From positions 326,933 to 390,932 of the forward strand of contig CAVVFL010000014.1 of the NCBI GenBank assembly GCA_963747375.1: a stretch of DNA of 64,000 nucleotides, read 5' to 3'. The notes beneath the pieces were generated by a model that had not been told where the DNA came from, did not search any database, and worked only from the letters and a program-made list of their open reading frames with translations. A program made the position numbers and the translations under genes. Below are positions 46,886 through 55,284 of this stretch, one piece after another; the stretch's first letter is position 1, and every line of letters begins with the position of its first letter. This DNA is from Sva-07 sp963747375. Its GTDB lineage: Bacteria > Actinomycetota > Acidimicrobiia > Acidimicrobiales > Ilumatobacteraceae.

Positions 46886-49800
46886 ATGACGATCGACAGT
46901 TCGGGGACCGATCAGCACCGACCCGGCCACGCCTACGAGCTCGCCGACCGCTTCCGGCTCGAGGACGGCCGCGTGTTCCTGTCGGGCGTCCAGGCGGTGG
47001 CGCGGCTAGCGGTCGACCAGCTACGCCTCGATCGTCGGCTCGGGCTCACCACGGCCGCCTTCGCGTCCGGCTATCAGGGCTCGCCCGTCGGCACCTTCAC
47101 CGAGGAACTACGCCGCGCTGCGGGCACCGTGCCCGACCTGCCGATCGTGGTGCAACCCGCCGTGAACGAGGAACTGGCCGCGACGGCCGTGATGGGGAGC
47201 CAGTTGGCGATGACCCTCGCCGACGCCCGGTACGACGGCGTGGTCGGCATCTGGTACGGCAAGGGCCCGGGGTTCGACCGCAGCAGCGACGCGATCCGCC
47301 ACGCCGTGTTCGCCGGCACGTCGCCGCACGGCGGGGTCGTTGCCGTGGTCGGCGACGACCCGGCGGCCAAGTCGTCGACCCTGCCCTCGTCCAGCGACGC
47401 CACGATGGTCGACCTCCACATGCCGATCCTGTTCCCCGGTGACGTCCAGGAGGCCATCGATCTCTCGCGTCATGCCGTTGCGCTGTCGCGATCGTGCGGA
47501 CTCTGGGCCGGGCTCAAGCTCGTCACCGCTGTCGCCGACGGAACCGGCACCGTCGATGTCCATCCCGATCGCGTCCGGGCGATGTCCCCGGTCGTCGAGG
47601 TCGACGGCGAGCCGTTCCATCCCCGCCCCAACGGGCGTCTGATCACGCCCTACACCCTGGAGATGGAGCGCGAGTTCCAGGAGCTGCGGTGGCCGCTGGC
47701 GCGACGCTACGGCGTCGACAACCATCTCAATCGGGTGGTCACCCGGACCGCCGACGACTGGCTCGGCATCGCTGCATGCGGCCAGACGTTCCACGAGGTG
47801 CGCGAGGTCCTGCGCTTGGTCGGCCTCGAGAGCGACGACGACCTCCGCGCGGCCGGGGTCCGGCTCTTCCAGCTGCTGATGCCGGTTCCGCTCGATCCCG
47901 GCCAGGCCCGCGACTTCGCGGACGGGCTCGACGAGGTATTGGTCATCGAGGAGAAGAATCCGACACTCGAGCAGCTCCTCAAGGCATCGTTCTACGACGG
48001 CACCCATCACCCTCGGGTCGTCGGCCGTCGCGACGAGACGGGCCAACTCCTCGTACCGGGCCACGGCACCCTCGACGTCGACACGTTGATCGGCCCGATC
48101 CACGCTCGCCTCTCGTCACGCCTGGCGACCCGGATCCGCCCGCTCACCGACGTCGTCCAACCGCAGCGACCACGGATCGCGCTGACCGTCAACCGTGCGC
48201 CGTTCTACTGCTCGGGATGCCCGCACAACCGGAGCACCCGAGCCGCGCCGGGGACGCTCGTCGGGGGCGGAATCGGCTGCCATGCGATGGTGGCGATGAT
48301 GGACCCGGATCGTGTCGGCGACATCGTCGGGCTGACCTGCATGGGGACGGAGGGTGCCCAGTGGATCGGCATGGCCCCGTTCGTCGGACGGGACCATCTC
48401 GTGCAGAACCTCGGCGACGGCACGTTCTTCCATTCCGGGTCGCTCGCCGTCCGCGCCGCCGTGGCGGCCGGCGTCGACATCACCTACAAGCTGCTGTACA
48501 ACGGCACCGTCGCCATGACCGGCGGCCAGGATCCCGAAGGGCAGATGTCGGTGCCCGACCTGGCCGGTCTGCTCCTGCTCGAGGGTGTCGCCCGCGTCAT
48601 CGTCACCAGCGACGACCCCGACCGGCATCCCCGCAGCTCCTTCCCCGACGGCGTCGACGTCTGGGACCGCAGCCGGTTCGACGAGGCGCTCGGTGCGCTC
48701 GCGTCGGTGAGCGGCGTCACGGTGCTGATCCACGACCAGGCCTGCGCGGCGGAGAATCGACGGGGCCGAGCGCGGGGAACGATCGCCACCCCGGGATTCC
48801 GCGTCGTCATCAACGAGCGGGTGTGCGAGGGGTGCGGCGACTGCGGCGACAAGAGCAACTGCCTGTCGGTGCAGCCGGTCGACACGCCCTACGGACGCAA
48901 GACGCGGATCCACCAGACCAGCTGCAACTTCGACTTCTCCTGCCTGCAGGGCGACTGCCCCTCGTTCGCGACGGTCACCACCGACACGGACACCCGTGAC
49001 CGGTCGCGCGCCCGTCGGCCGGCACCCCCGGTCGACGTGCCCGAACCGGCCGAGCCGATCGTCCAGGCCGACGACTTCACCGTGCGCATGGTCGGCATCG
49101 GAGGCACCGGCGTCGTCACGGTCAGCCAGATCCTCGGAACCGCCGCCATGCTTGCGGGCCGCAACGTCCGGGGTCTCGACCAGACGGGACTGTCGCAGAA
49201 GGCCGGGCCCGTGATGAGTGACGTCCGGATCACGGCGGGCGACACGGTGGCGTCGAATCACGCGAACGTCTCGGGTGTCGACGCGCTGCTGGCGTTCGAT
49301 CTCCTGGTCGCCGCCAGCGACACCACGCTCGCCGACACCAGAGCCGAACGCACCGTGGTGGTCGCGTCGACCACTGCCGTACCGACGGGCCAGATGGTGA
49401 CCCATCCCGACCTCGCAGCACCGACCACCGCCGCGTTGCTCGACCGGGTGAACGCCGAATCCCGGCCCGCCGACAACCGTCTTCTCGACGCGTCGGCCCT
49501 CGCCGATGCGTTGCTCGGATCGACGACCACGGCCAACATGATCGTGTTGGGCGCCGCCGTTCAGATCGGCGCCGTTCCCGTGCCGACCGATGCGATCGAA
49601 CGCGCCATCGCGCTGAACGGCGTCGCCGTCGACTCGAATCAGGCAGCGTTCCTCTGGGGTCGGGCGTGGGCCGACGATCCCGAGGCAGTGGAACGCGCGG
49701 CGGATCTCCCGGCGACGCCACGACCCGAGACCGTCGACGAGCTGATCGACCGCCTGGCCGCGGATCTCGTCGGCTACCAGTCGGCGTCGTACGCCGACCG

Positions 49801-50332
49801 GTACCGCACCGTCGTCGCCGACGCCCGCCGCGCGGAACAGCGCGTCGCGACGGATTCGACACGCTTCACCGAAGCCGTTGCCCGCAACCTCTACAAGCTG
49901 ATGGCGTACAAGGACGAGTACGAGGTCGCCCGGCTCCTCCTCGACGACGGCGCCCGAGCCGGCTACGAGGCCGTCGGTGGGCGCACGACGACGATCACCT
50001 ATCACCTCCATCCGCCGATGCTGCGGGCGATGGGCATCGACCGGAAGCTGAAGCTCCGACGTTCCGCCGTCCCGACCCTGCGGGCACTGCGCTCAGCAAA
50101 GCGGTTGCGGGGCACACTTGCCGACCCGTTCCGGTGGGCCGAGGTGCGACGGGTCGAGCGGGCGATGATTCCCGAGTACATCGACGCGGTGGGTCGTCTC
50201 CAGCGACGACTCGACAACCTCGACGAGGCCGTCGCGATCGCATCCCTGCCCGATCGTGTCCGGGGTTACGAGGAACTCAAGCTGCGCCGAGCCGCCGACT
50301 ACCGGGCCGAACTCGCGCGGCGCACGACCTGA
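46886..50332 (+). CDS. Indolepyruvate ferredoxin oxidoreductase, fused subunits
   Basis: 1148 residues with an AGGAGG-type ribosome site (46876-46882). It oxidatively decarboxylates indolepyruvate or other aryl/branched 2-oxoacids to acyl-CoA, reducing ferredoxin. Order: an N-terminal pyrimidine domain (TAAFASGYQGSPVGTFTEEL, VVQPAVNEELAATAV), a middle domain with VIEEKNPTLEQLLK, the TPP domain (GGGIGCHAMVAMM, LGDGTFFHSGSLAVRAAVAAG, YNGTVAMTGGQDPEGQ), a [4Fe-4S] region (RVCEGCGDCGDKSNC and FSCLQGDCPSF), then the gamma-type domain (VGIGGTGVVTVSQILGTAAMLAG, DQTGLSQKAGPVMSDV) and a DUF6537-like helical tail. This long single-chain form is typical of actinobacteria and proteobacteria that degrade aromatic amino acids. 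Confidence 0.93.
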   Translation: MTIDSSGTDQHRPGHAYELADRFRLEDGRVFLSGVQAVARLAVDQLRLDRRLGLTTAAFASGYQGSPVGTFTEELRRAAGTVPDLPIVVQPAVNEELAATAVMGSQLAMTLADARYDGVVGIWYGKGPGFDRSSDAIRHAVFAGTSPHGGVVAVVGDDPAAKSSTLPSSSDATMVDLHMPILFPGDVQEAIDLSRHAVALSRSCGLWAGLKLVTAVADGTGTVDVHPDRVRAMSPVVEVDGEPFHPRPNGRLITPYTLEMEREFQELRWPLARRYGVDNHLNRVVTRTADDWLGIAACGQTFHEVREVLRLVGLESDDDLRAAGVRLFQLLMPVPLDPGQARDFADGLDEVLVIEEKNPTLEQLLKASFYDGTHHPRVVGRRDETGQLLVPGHGTLDVDTLIGPIHARLSSRLATRIRPLTDVVQPQRPRIALTVNRAPFYCSGCPHNRSTRAAPGTLVGGGIGCHAMVAMMDPDRVGDIVGLTCMGTEGAQWIGMAPFVGRDHLVQNLGDGTFFHSGSLAVRAAVAAGVDITYKLLYNGTVAMTGGQDPEGQMSVPDLAGLLLLEGVARVIVTSDDPDRHPRSSFPDGVDVWDRSRFDEALGALASVSGVTVLIHDQACAAENRRGRARGTIATPGFRVVINERVCEGCGDCGDKSNCLSVQPVDTPYGRKTRIHQTSCNFDFSCLQGDCPSFATVTTDTDTRDRSRARRPAPPVDVPEPAEPIVQADDFTVRMVGIGGTGVVTVSQILGTAAMLAGRNVRGLDQTGLSQKAGPVMSDVRITAGDTVASNHANVSGVDALLAFDLLVAASDTTLADTRAERTVVVASTTAVPTGQMVTHPDLAAPTTAALLDRVNAESRPADNRLLDASALADALLGSTTTANMIVLGAAVQIGAVPVPTDAIERAIALNGVAVDSNQAAFLWGRAWADDPEAVERAADLPATPRPETVDELIDRLAADLVGYQSASYADRYRTVVADARRAEQRVATDSTRFTEAVARNLYKLMAYKDEYEVARLLLDDGARAGYEAVGGRTTTITYHLHPPMLRAMGIDRKLKLRRSAVPTLRALRSAKRLRGTLADPFRWAEVRRVERAMIPEYIDAVGRLQRRLDNLDEAVAIASLPDRVRGYEELKLRRAADYRAELARRTT

Positions 50333-50415
50333 CATCGCCATCGGACGGACGGCCTCGCACAGGGCTCGTGCAGCAGAGGTCCGCCCAAGTTGGGTGGGGA
50401 TGTCGTGAAGTCGGA

Positions 50416-50436
50416 GGCCGAGGCTTAGCCTCGGCC
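50416..50436. promoter_or_regulatory. Perfect inverted repeat over the -10 box of the CaCA gene (operator-like)
   Basis: GGCCGAGGC-TTA-GCCTCGGCC; the -10 box TAGCCT (50426-50431) begins inside its loop and runs into the right arm, ending 9 nt before ATG 50441. Confidence 0.5.
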
Positions 50437-50440
50437 GCTG

Positions 50441-51550
50441 ATGACCGCCATCACGATCCTGGTCCTGATCCTGGGGATCATTGCGCTCGTGGCCGGCGCC
50501 GAGGGACTCGTGCGTGGGGCGGCGCGCCTGGCTGCGCGTACCGGCATGTCGAGCGTCGTCATCGGTCTCACGGTCGTCGCATTCGGCACGAGCGCTCCCG
50601 AACTGGCCGTGAGCGTCGGCGACGCACTCCGCGGCGGCGACGACGCCGGATCGATCGCCATCGGCAACGTCGTGGGATCGAACATCGCCAACATCCTGCT
50701 GGTGCTCGGACTGGCCGCAGCGGTCGGCGGCTCGTTGTTCGTCGCCCAGCGCATCGTTCGTCTCGACGTACCGATCATGGTGGGCGTCTCGGTACTGGTG
50801 CTGGTGTTCGTCCTGAACGAGCAACTCGGCCGGATCGAGGGACTGGTGCTGATGGCACTGCTCGTCGCCTACATCGTGTGGACGGTGATCACGGCGACAC
50901 GCAGTTCCAGTCCCGGTACCGTCGCCGAGTACGACGAAGCGTTCGATCAGGAATCGCTCGCCGAGTCGCCGGTCGTCGTCGACGTCGGGTTCCTCCTCGG
51001 GGGTCTGGTGTTGCTGGTGATCGGCTCGCAGGCGCTCGTCAGCTCCGCGAGTGACATCGCCGCCGAACTCGGGGTGAGCGACCTGGTCATCGGACTCACC
51101 GTGGTGGCCATCGGCACCTCGCTGCCCGAAGTCGCCACCTCGGTGCTCGCGGCCGTCCGGGGCGAGCGCGACCTGGCCGTCGGCAATGCGATCGGCTCGA
51201 ACCTGTTCAACCTCATGGCGGTGCTCGGCATCACCGCCGTCGTGTCGCCCGGCGGCCTTCCCGTCGCAGCGAGTGCCGTCCGTGTCGACATTCCCGTGAT
51301 GGTCGCGGTCGCGATTGCCTGCCTGCCGATCTTCGCCAACGGCCACGTCCTCAACCGGTGGGAGGGGATCATCTTCCTCGTGTTGTACGGCGGCTACATC
51401 ACCTGGCTCCTCCTCGACGCGAACGACCACGGGCTGCGTGACGCCTACGGCGCGGCGATGGTGTTCTTCGTGATCCCGGTGATCGCCGTGACGATCATGG
51501 TGATGTGGGCGCGGGGCCGTGCCGGGCCGTCGTTCGCGCCCGACACCTGA
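50441..51550 (+). CDS. CaCA-family Na+/Ca2+ (or K+/Ca2+) exchanger-like transporter
   Basis: 369 residues, about ten to eleven helices in two inverted halves. Alpha-1 repeat: VIGLTVVAFGTSAPELAVSVGDAL and AIGNVVGSNIANILLVLGLAA; alpha-2 repeat: VIGLTVVAIGTSLPEVATSVLAAVRGERDLAVGNAIGSNLFNLMAVLG. These GTSxPE and GNxxGSNxxN motifs bind calcium. YrbG-like in length. A short acidic loop (EYDEAFDQESLAES) joins the halves. It should export calcium in exchange for sodium or protons. Confidence 0.92.
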   Translation: MTAITILVLILGIIALVAGAEGLVRGAARLAARTGMSSVVIGLTVVAFGTSAPELAVSVGDALRGGDDAGSIAIGNVVGSNIANILLVLGLAAAVGGSLFVAQRIVRLDVPIMVGVSVLVLVFVLNEQLGRIEGLVLMALLVAYIVWTVITATRSSSPGTVAEYDEAFDQESLAESPVVVDVGFLLGGLVLLVIGSQALVSSASDIAAELGVSDLVIGLTVVAIGTSLPEVATSVLAAVRGERDLAVGNAIGSNLFNLMAVLGITAVVSPGGLPVAASAVRVDIPVMVAVAIACLPIFANGHVLNRWEGIIFLVLYGGYITWLLLDANDHGLRDAYGAAMVFFVIPVIAVTIMVMWARGRAGPSFAPDT

Positions 51551-51554
51551 CGAC

Positions 51555-52307
51555 TCAGTTCGTCGGCGACAGCCCGAGGCCTGCGCCGACGAGTGCGGCA
51601 CCGACGATTCCGGCGTTGTTCGCCATCGTTGCGGGAACGATCTCGGTGTCGATCGAGATGAGCGGCAGCCACTGATCGGCGGCCTTCGACACGCCCCCGC
51701 CGACGATGAACAGATCGGGCGAGAAGAGCATCTCCACATGCCTCAGGTACCGCTCGACCCGCGGGGCCCACTCCTTCCAGCCGAGGCCCTCGCGTTCGCG
51801 AACGACCGCCGACGCCCGCGTCTCGGCATCGTGCCCGTCGAGTTCGAGGTGACCGAGCTCGGTGTTGGGCACGAGCGTGCCGTCGATGAAGACTCCGGAT
51901 CCGATCCCGGTTCCGAACGTCAGCATGATGACCACACCGGCGCGGTCACGGCCCGCCCCGAAGCGCACCTCGGCGATCCCCGCGGCGTCGGCGTCGTTGA
52001 TCATCGTGACCGGGAGCCCGCAGGCCTCGGTGAACAACGCGTCGGCGTCGACGCCCATCCAGCTGCGGTCGATGTTGGCGGCGAGGCTGACCACGCCGTG
52101 ATGGACGATCGCCGGGAAGGCGACGCCCAGCGGATCGGACCATCCGTGACCGTCGATGAGCTGTCCGACGACGTCGGCCATCGCGGCGGGCGTCGCCGGT
52201 TGCGGTGTGGAGATGCGGTGCCGTTTCGACACGAGTGCACCGGTGGTCAGGTCGACGATGGCGGCCTTCATGCCGGTGCCGCCGATGTCGATGCCGAATC
52301 CGTGCAC
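51555..52307 (-). CDS. ppgK: Polyphosphate glucokinase
   Basis: 250 residues. ROK-type kinase that phosphorylates glucose with polyphosphate (and usually ATP). GIDIGGTGMKAAIVDLTTG is the phosphate 1 loop, VTMINDADAAGIAEVRFGAG carries the catalytic Asp, VIMLTFGTGIGSGVFIDGTLVPNTELGHLELDGHDAE includes phosphate 2 and the ELGH glucose motif, and DLFIVGGGVSKAADQWLPLI the adenosine/polyphosphate part. The 'GTGIGSG...ELGHLE' string is diagnostic of PpgK. It lies one base after the acyl-CoA dehydrogenase stop order (GTG at 52307, preceding stop at 52309), hence co-transcribed. Its product feeds pgi. Confidence 0.93.
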   Translation of the reverse strand: MHGFGIDIGGTGMKAAIVDLTTGALVSKRHRISTPQPATPAAMADVVGQLIDGHGWSDPLGVAFPAIVHHGVVSLAANIDRSWMGVDADALFTEACGLPVTMINDADAAGIAEVRFGAGRDRAGVVIMLTFGTGIGSGVFIDGTLVPNTELGHLELDGHDAETRASAVVREREGLGWKEWAPRVERYLRHVEMLFSPDLFIVGGGVSKAADQWLPLISIDTEIVPATMANNAGIVGAALVGAGLGLSPTN

Positions 52308-52308
52308 G

Positions 52309-53538
52309 TCAGGTCGCCAGGTGTCTGGCCTCGGACCAGGTCAGGCCCTTCTCGAGGTTGGGCTCTCGAGGAAGCCCGAGGACGAACTCACCGACGATGT
52401 TTCGTTGGACGGCGAAGGTCCCTCCGCCCAGTGTGAGCGCAGGGCTGAACAGGTAGCCGTAATGCCAGATCGGGTCGACCTCGGGATACTGGCGCGCCGA
52501 CTTGAAGTTGTTCTCGGTCGGTCCGTTCTGGGCCGCCGACGGGATGTCGCCGTTGGGCCCCGACCCGGCGAGCATGCCGTCGGCGCCGGCGACCGCCTTC
52601 GCGAGCGCCATCACGTGCTGGCCGTGCTCGTCGGCCATGATCTTCTGGATCGACGCCTCCGGCCCGGGGGTCTTTCCCTTGAGCGTCGCACTGAGGCTGC
52701 GCATGCGGTTGAGCCGGAGCAGTTCGGCCTCGATGTGCAGCCGCGCCGCCTGGTCACGCAGGACGGGATCGGTGAGCCCGCCGCCCTCCCGGATGAGTTG
52801 CAGCAGTTGATCGGCCGAGGGCCCGACGCCCCACAGCGAACCGGCGGCCGACAACGAGACCCGCTCGTTCGACAACGTCACCTTGGCCAGTCGCCACCCG
52901 TCGCCCTCCTCGCCGACGCGCAGCGAGGCCGGGATCCGCACGTCGTCGAAGAACACCTGGTTGAACGAGTGCGCGGTCGTCATGTCGACGATCGGGCTCA
53001 TCGTGATACCGGGAAGGTCCATCGGGCAGATGAAGTAGGAGATGCCCTTGTGCTTGGGTTGGTCGGGATCGGTGCGGGCGATGAGGATGCCGAGCTGCGA
53101 GTGGTGCGCGCCGCTCGACCAGATCTTCGAGCCGTTGACGACGTACTCGTCGCCGTCGCGGACGGCGCGCGTGCCGAGGTTGGCGAGGTCGGAGCCGGCA
53201 TCGGGCTCGGAGAACAGCTGACACCAGAACTCCTCACCGCTGAAGATCTTCGGGAGATAACGCTCGTGCTGCTCCGGTGTGCCGGCCAGGAAGATCGTGG
53301 GCGCCGCCCAGCCGATCCCGATGTGGTTGTTCGGTCGGCGGATCCCGGCGCGTGAGAGTTCGTCGTCGATCACCAGCTGATCGATCGGGTCGGCTTCGAG
53401 ACCCCACGGCTTGGGCCAGTGGGGAACGACGTAGCCGGCCTCGGCCAGCACCTTGCCCGTTGGCGTCGGGTTGGCCGCGATCCACTCGCGCACCGTGCGT
53501 CGCGTCGGATGATCCTCGGGTGGGAGATCGAAGTCCAT
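52309..53538 (-). CDS. Acyl-CoA dehydrogenase
   Basis: 409 residues. VREWIAANPTPTGKVLAEAGYVVPHWPKPWG is an N-terminal helical domain; CQLFSEPDAGSDLANLGTRAVRDGDEYVVNGSKIWSSGAHHSQLGILIART is the FAD/substrate strand set; TTAHSFNQVFFDDVRIPASLRVGEEGDGWRLAKVTLSNERVSL follows. In the C-terminal domain the usual catalytic-Glu region reads PALTLGGGTFAVQRNIVGEFVLGLPREP. It is of the FadE17/FadE34-like actinobacterial kind acting on fatty or sterol-side-chain acyl-CoAs. ppgK follows directly; a family D palindrome separates it from the WS/DGAT upstream. Confidence 0.9.
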   Translation of the reverse strand: MDFDLPPEDHPTRRTVREWIAANPTPTGKVLAEAGYVVPHWPKPWGLEADPIDQLVIDDELSRAGIRRPNNHIGIGWAAPTIFLAGTPEQHERYLPKIFSGEEFWCQLFSEPDAGSDLANLGTRAVRDGDEYVVNGSKIWSSGAHHSQLGILIARTDPDQPKHKGISYFICPMDLPGITMSPIVDMTTAHSFNQVFFDDVRIPASLRVGEEGDGWRLAKVTLSNERVSLSAAGSLWGVGPSADQLLQLIREGGGLTDPVLRDQAARLHIEAELLRLNRMRSLSATLKGKTPGPEASIQKIMADEHGQHVMALAKAVAGADGMLAGSGPNGDIPSAAQNGPTENNFKSARQYPEVDPIWHYGYLFSPALTLGGGTFAVQRNIVGEFVLGLPREPNLEKGLTWSEARHLAT

Positions 53539-53585
53539 GGCGCCACTCTTGCCGATCGGAGCCGTCCGATCAGATTCGGGTTGCC

Positions 53586-53606
53586 ACGCGGGGTCTGACC
53601 CCGCGT
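53586..53606. repeat. Palindrome family D, copy 3 (perfect)
   Basis: ACGCGGGGTC-T-GACCCCGCGT, 10-bp arms, one-base loop, immediately after the WS/DGAT stop on the minus strand; probable terminator. Confidence 0.75.
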
Positions 53607-53607
53607 C

Positions 53608-55206
53608 TCACTTCGCCATCGACTTCTTGGGCGCTGCCTTCTTGGCCGGCGCCTTCTTCGCCGATGCCTTCGACGCCCGCTTGCTCCCGGTCACTCCCGG
53701 CGTGCCTCGCCGCATGGACGGCGGCCCCTGCGGTTCGACCCATTCGGCGCCGGTGGCCTCGAGGAGTCGCCCGATCTCGTCGATGTGCAGGTCGACGAGA
53801 TCCCAGAGGTCGGGCACCAGTTCGCGGTCGGCGATCAGGCCGAAGTCGAGACGATCGAGATAGCTGTGCACCGTGATGTTGAGGCCCATGTCGTCGGCGA
53901 TCGTCGACACCGGGATGTAGTTGCTCATCTTCGCTCCCGCGAAGTACAGCGCGTGACGCGGCCCGGGGACATTGGAGATCACCACGTTCACCGGCAGGTT
54001 CATGCGGTCGGCCAGCCGCAGCCGCGACTGCAGTCGCATCGCCGCGGTCGCCGCAAGGGGCGGCGCGACCTGCGCCAACGCGGCGATGTCCTCCGCGGGA
54101 AGGACGTCCATCTGGCGTTTGGCCTCGTTCATCGCCTCGTGGCATCCCCGGAGCCGTTCGAGCGGGTCGGCGCGGTTCGTCGGCAGGTCGGCGATGATCG
54201 CGCCGACCCGGTTCGTCCACGGGTCCTCTTCCTCACCGGTGCGGATCGACACCGGAACCATCGCGCGCAGCGGCTGCTCGGGAAGCGCGTCGTGACCGAT
54301 CAGGTACTCCCGAAGGGCACCGGTGCAGATCGCCATGACGACGTCGTTCACGGTGCAGCCGGACGCATCCTTGATGGCCTTGATGTTGCCGAGCGCCGTC
54401 GAGCGCATCGCGAACCTGCGATGCGGGGTGATCGTCTTGTTGAACGGCGTCGGCGGTGCCGGCGACAGCGGAATCCTGACGCGGTGCGTCGGCTCGGGCG
54501 TGTCGATCGCGCCGCCGATCGCCACCGACTTCAGCAGATCGCGGGCATGGCCGGCGATCGCCGAGACGCTGTCGACGCCGGCCGCCTCGGCGAAGTTGCG
54601 CACCATCCGCAACGACACGCGCATCCCCTTGATGGGGTTGAGCGCCAGATTGCGCATCGTGCGTTCGAGGAGATCCCGGTCGCTCGGGACCGCCTCGCCG
54701 ACCCAGTCGGTGTGCTCCGGCATCGGCGTGTCGGGCGACAGATCGGTCAGCAGGTTGAGCAGGAGCACACCCGACGCACCGTCGATCGTGGCGTGGTGGG
54801 TCTTGGTGAGCATCGCCCAGCGGCCGTCGGCGAGTCCCTCGATGACGTACGCCTCCCAGAGCGGCCTCGAACGGTCCATCCTCCGCCCGACGATGCGGGC
54901 GACCTGCTCGGCGAGCTGGTCGGCGCCTCCGGGAGGCGCCAGACCGATGTGGCGCACGTGGTAGTTCAGGTCGAAGTCCGGGTCGTCGATCCAGTACGGG
55001 TGGTCGAGCTGGAAGGGCACCTCGACCAAGCGCCGGCGCATCGGTTCGAGCCGCCCGATCAGGGCGTCGAACCGTTCGTATGCGGCCTGGTACGGATCGA
55101 AGTCCGGCGATGGCCGCTCGTAGATCGCCAGGCCGTTGACGTGGCCGTAGGTGGTGGGCGTCTCCATGTAGAGGAAACTGGCATCGAGTCCGGACAGCTG
55201 CTTCAC
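53608..55206 (-). CDS. Wax ester synthase/diacylglycerol acyltransferase (WS/DGAT) with lysine-rich C-tail
   Basis: 532 residues from GTG (VKQLSGLDASFLYMETPT). LTKTHHATIDGASGV holds the HHxxxDG active site at residues 137-143; NDVVMAICTGALREYL, MVPVSIRTGEEEDPWTNRVGAIIADLPT and VISNVPGPRHALYFAGAKM are the other family motifs. It joins fatty acyl-CoA to a fatty alcohol or diacylglycerol to make storage wax or triacylglycerol. The last 25 residues (SKASAKKAPAKKAAPKK) are an HupB-like AKKAP tail, not part of the family fold. Divergent from a second WS/DGAT 78 bases away. Confidence 0.92.
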   Translation of the reverse strand: MKQLSGLDASFLYMETPTTYGHVNGLAIYERPSPDFDPYQAAYERFDALIGRLEPMRRRLVEVPFQLDHPYWIDDPDFDLNYHVRHIGLAPPGGADQLAEQVARIVGRRMDRSRPLWEAYVIEGLADGRWAMLTKTHHATIDGASGVLLLNLLTDLSPDTPMPEHTDWVGEAVPSDRDLLERTMRNLALNPIKGMRVSLRMVRNFAEAAGVDSVSAIAGHARDLLKSVAIGGAIDTPEPTHRVRIPLSPAPPTPFNKTITPHRRFAMRSTALGNIKAIKDASGCTVNDVVMAICTGALREYLIGHDALPEQPLRAMVPVSIRTGEEEDPWTNRVGAIIADLPTNRADPLERLRGCHEAMNEAKRQMDVLPAEDIAALAQVAPPLAATAAMRLQSRLRLADRMNLPVNVVISNVPGPRHALYFAGAKMSNYIPVSTIADDMGLNITVHSYLDRLDFGLIADRELVPDLWDLVDLHIDEIGRLLEATGAEWVEPQGPPSMRRGTPGVTGSKRASKASAKKAPAKKAAPKKSMAK

Positions 55207-55284
55207 GTCGCAAGTCTCGCGCCATTCCCGAGTCCCCGACACCACCGGGGTCCGCGACGTGTACCTTCAGTCGTGGAGGCGACG

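Noticed and set aside
53785..55270. Upstream extension of the second WS/DGAT frame across the whole divergent WS/DGAT
   Set aside because: The stretch is antisense to a conserved gene; a GTG with GGAGG at 55285 gives a normal family N-terminus.
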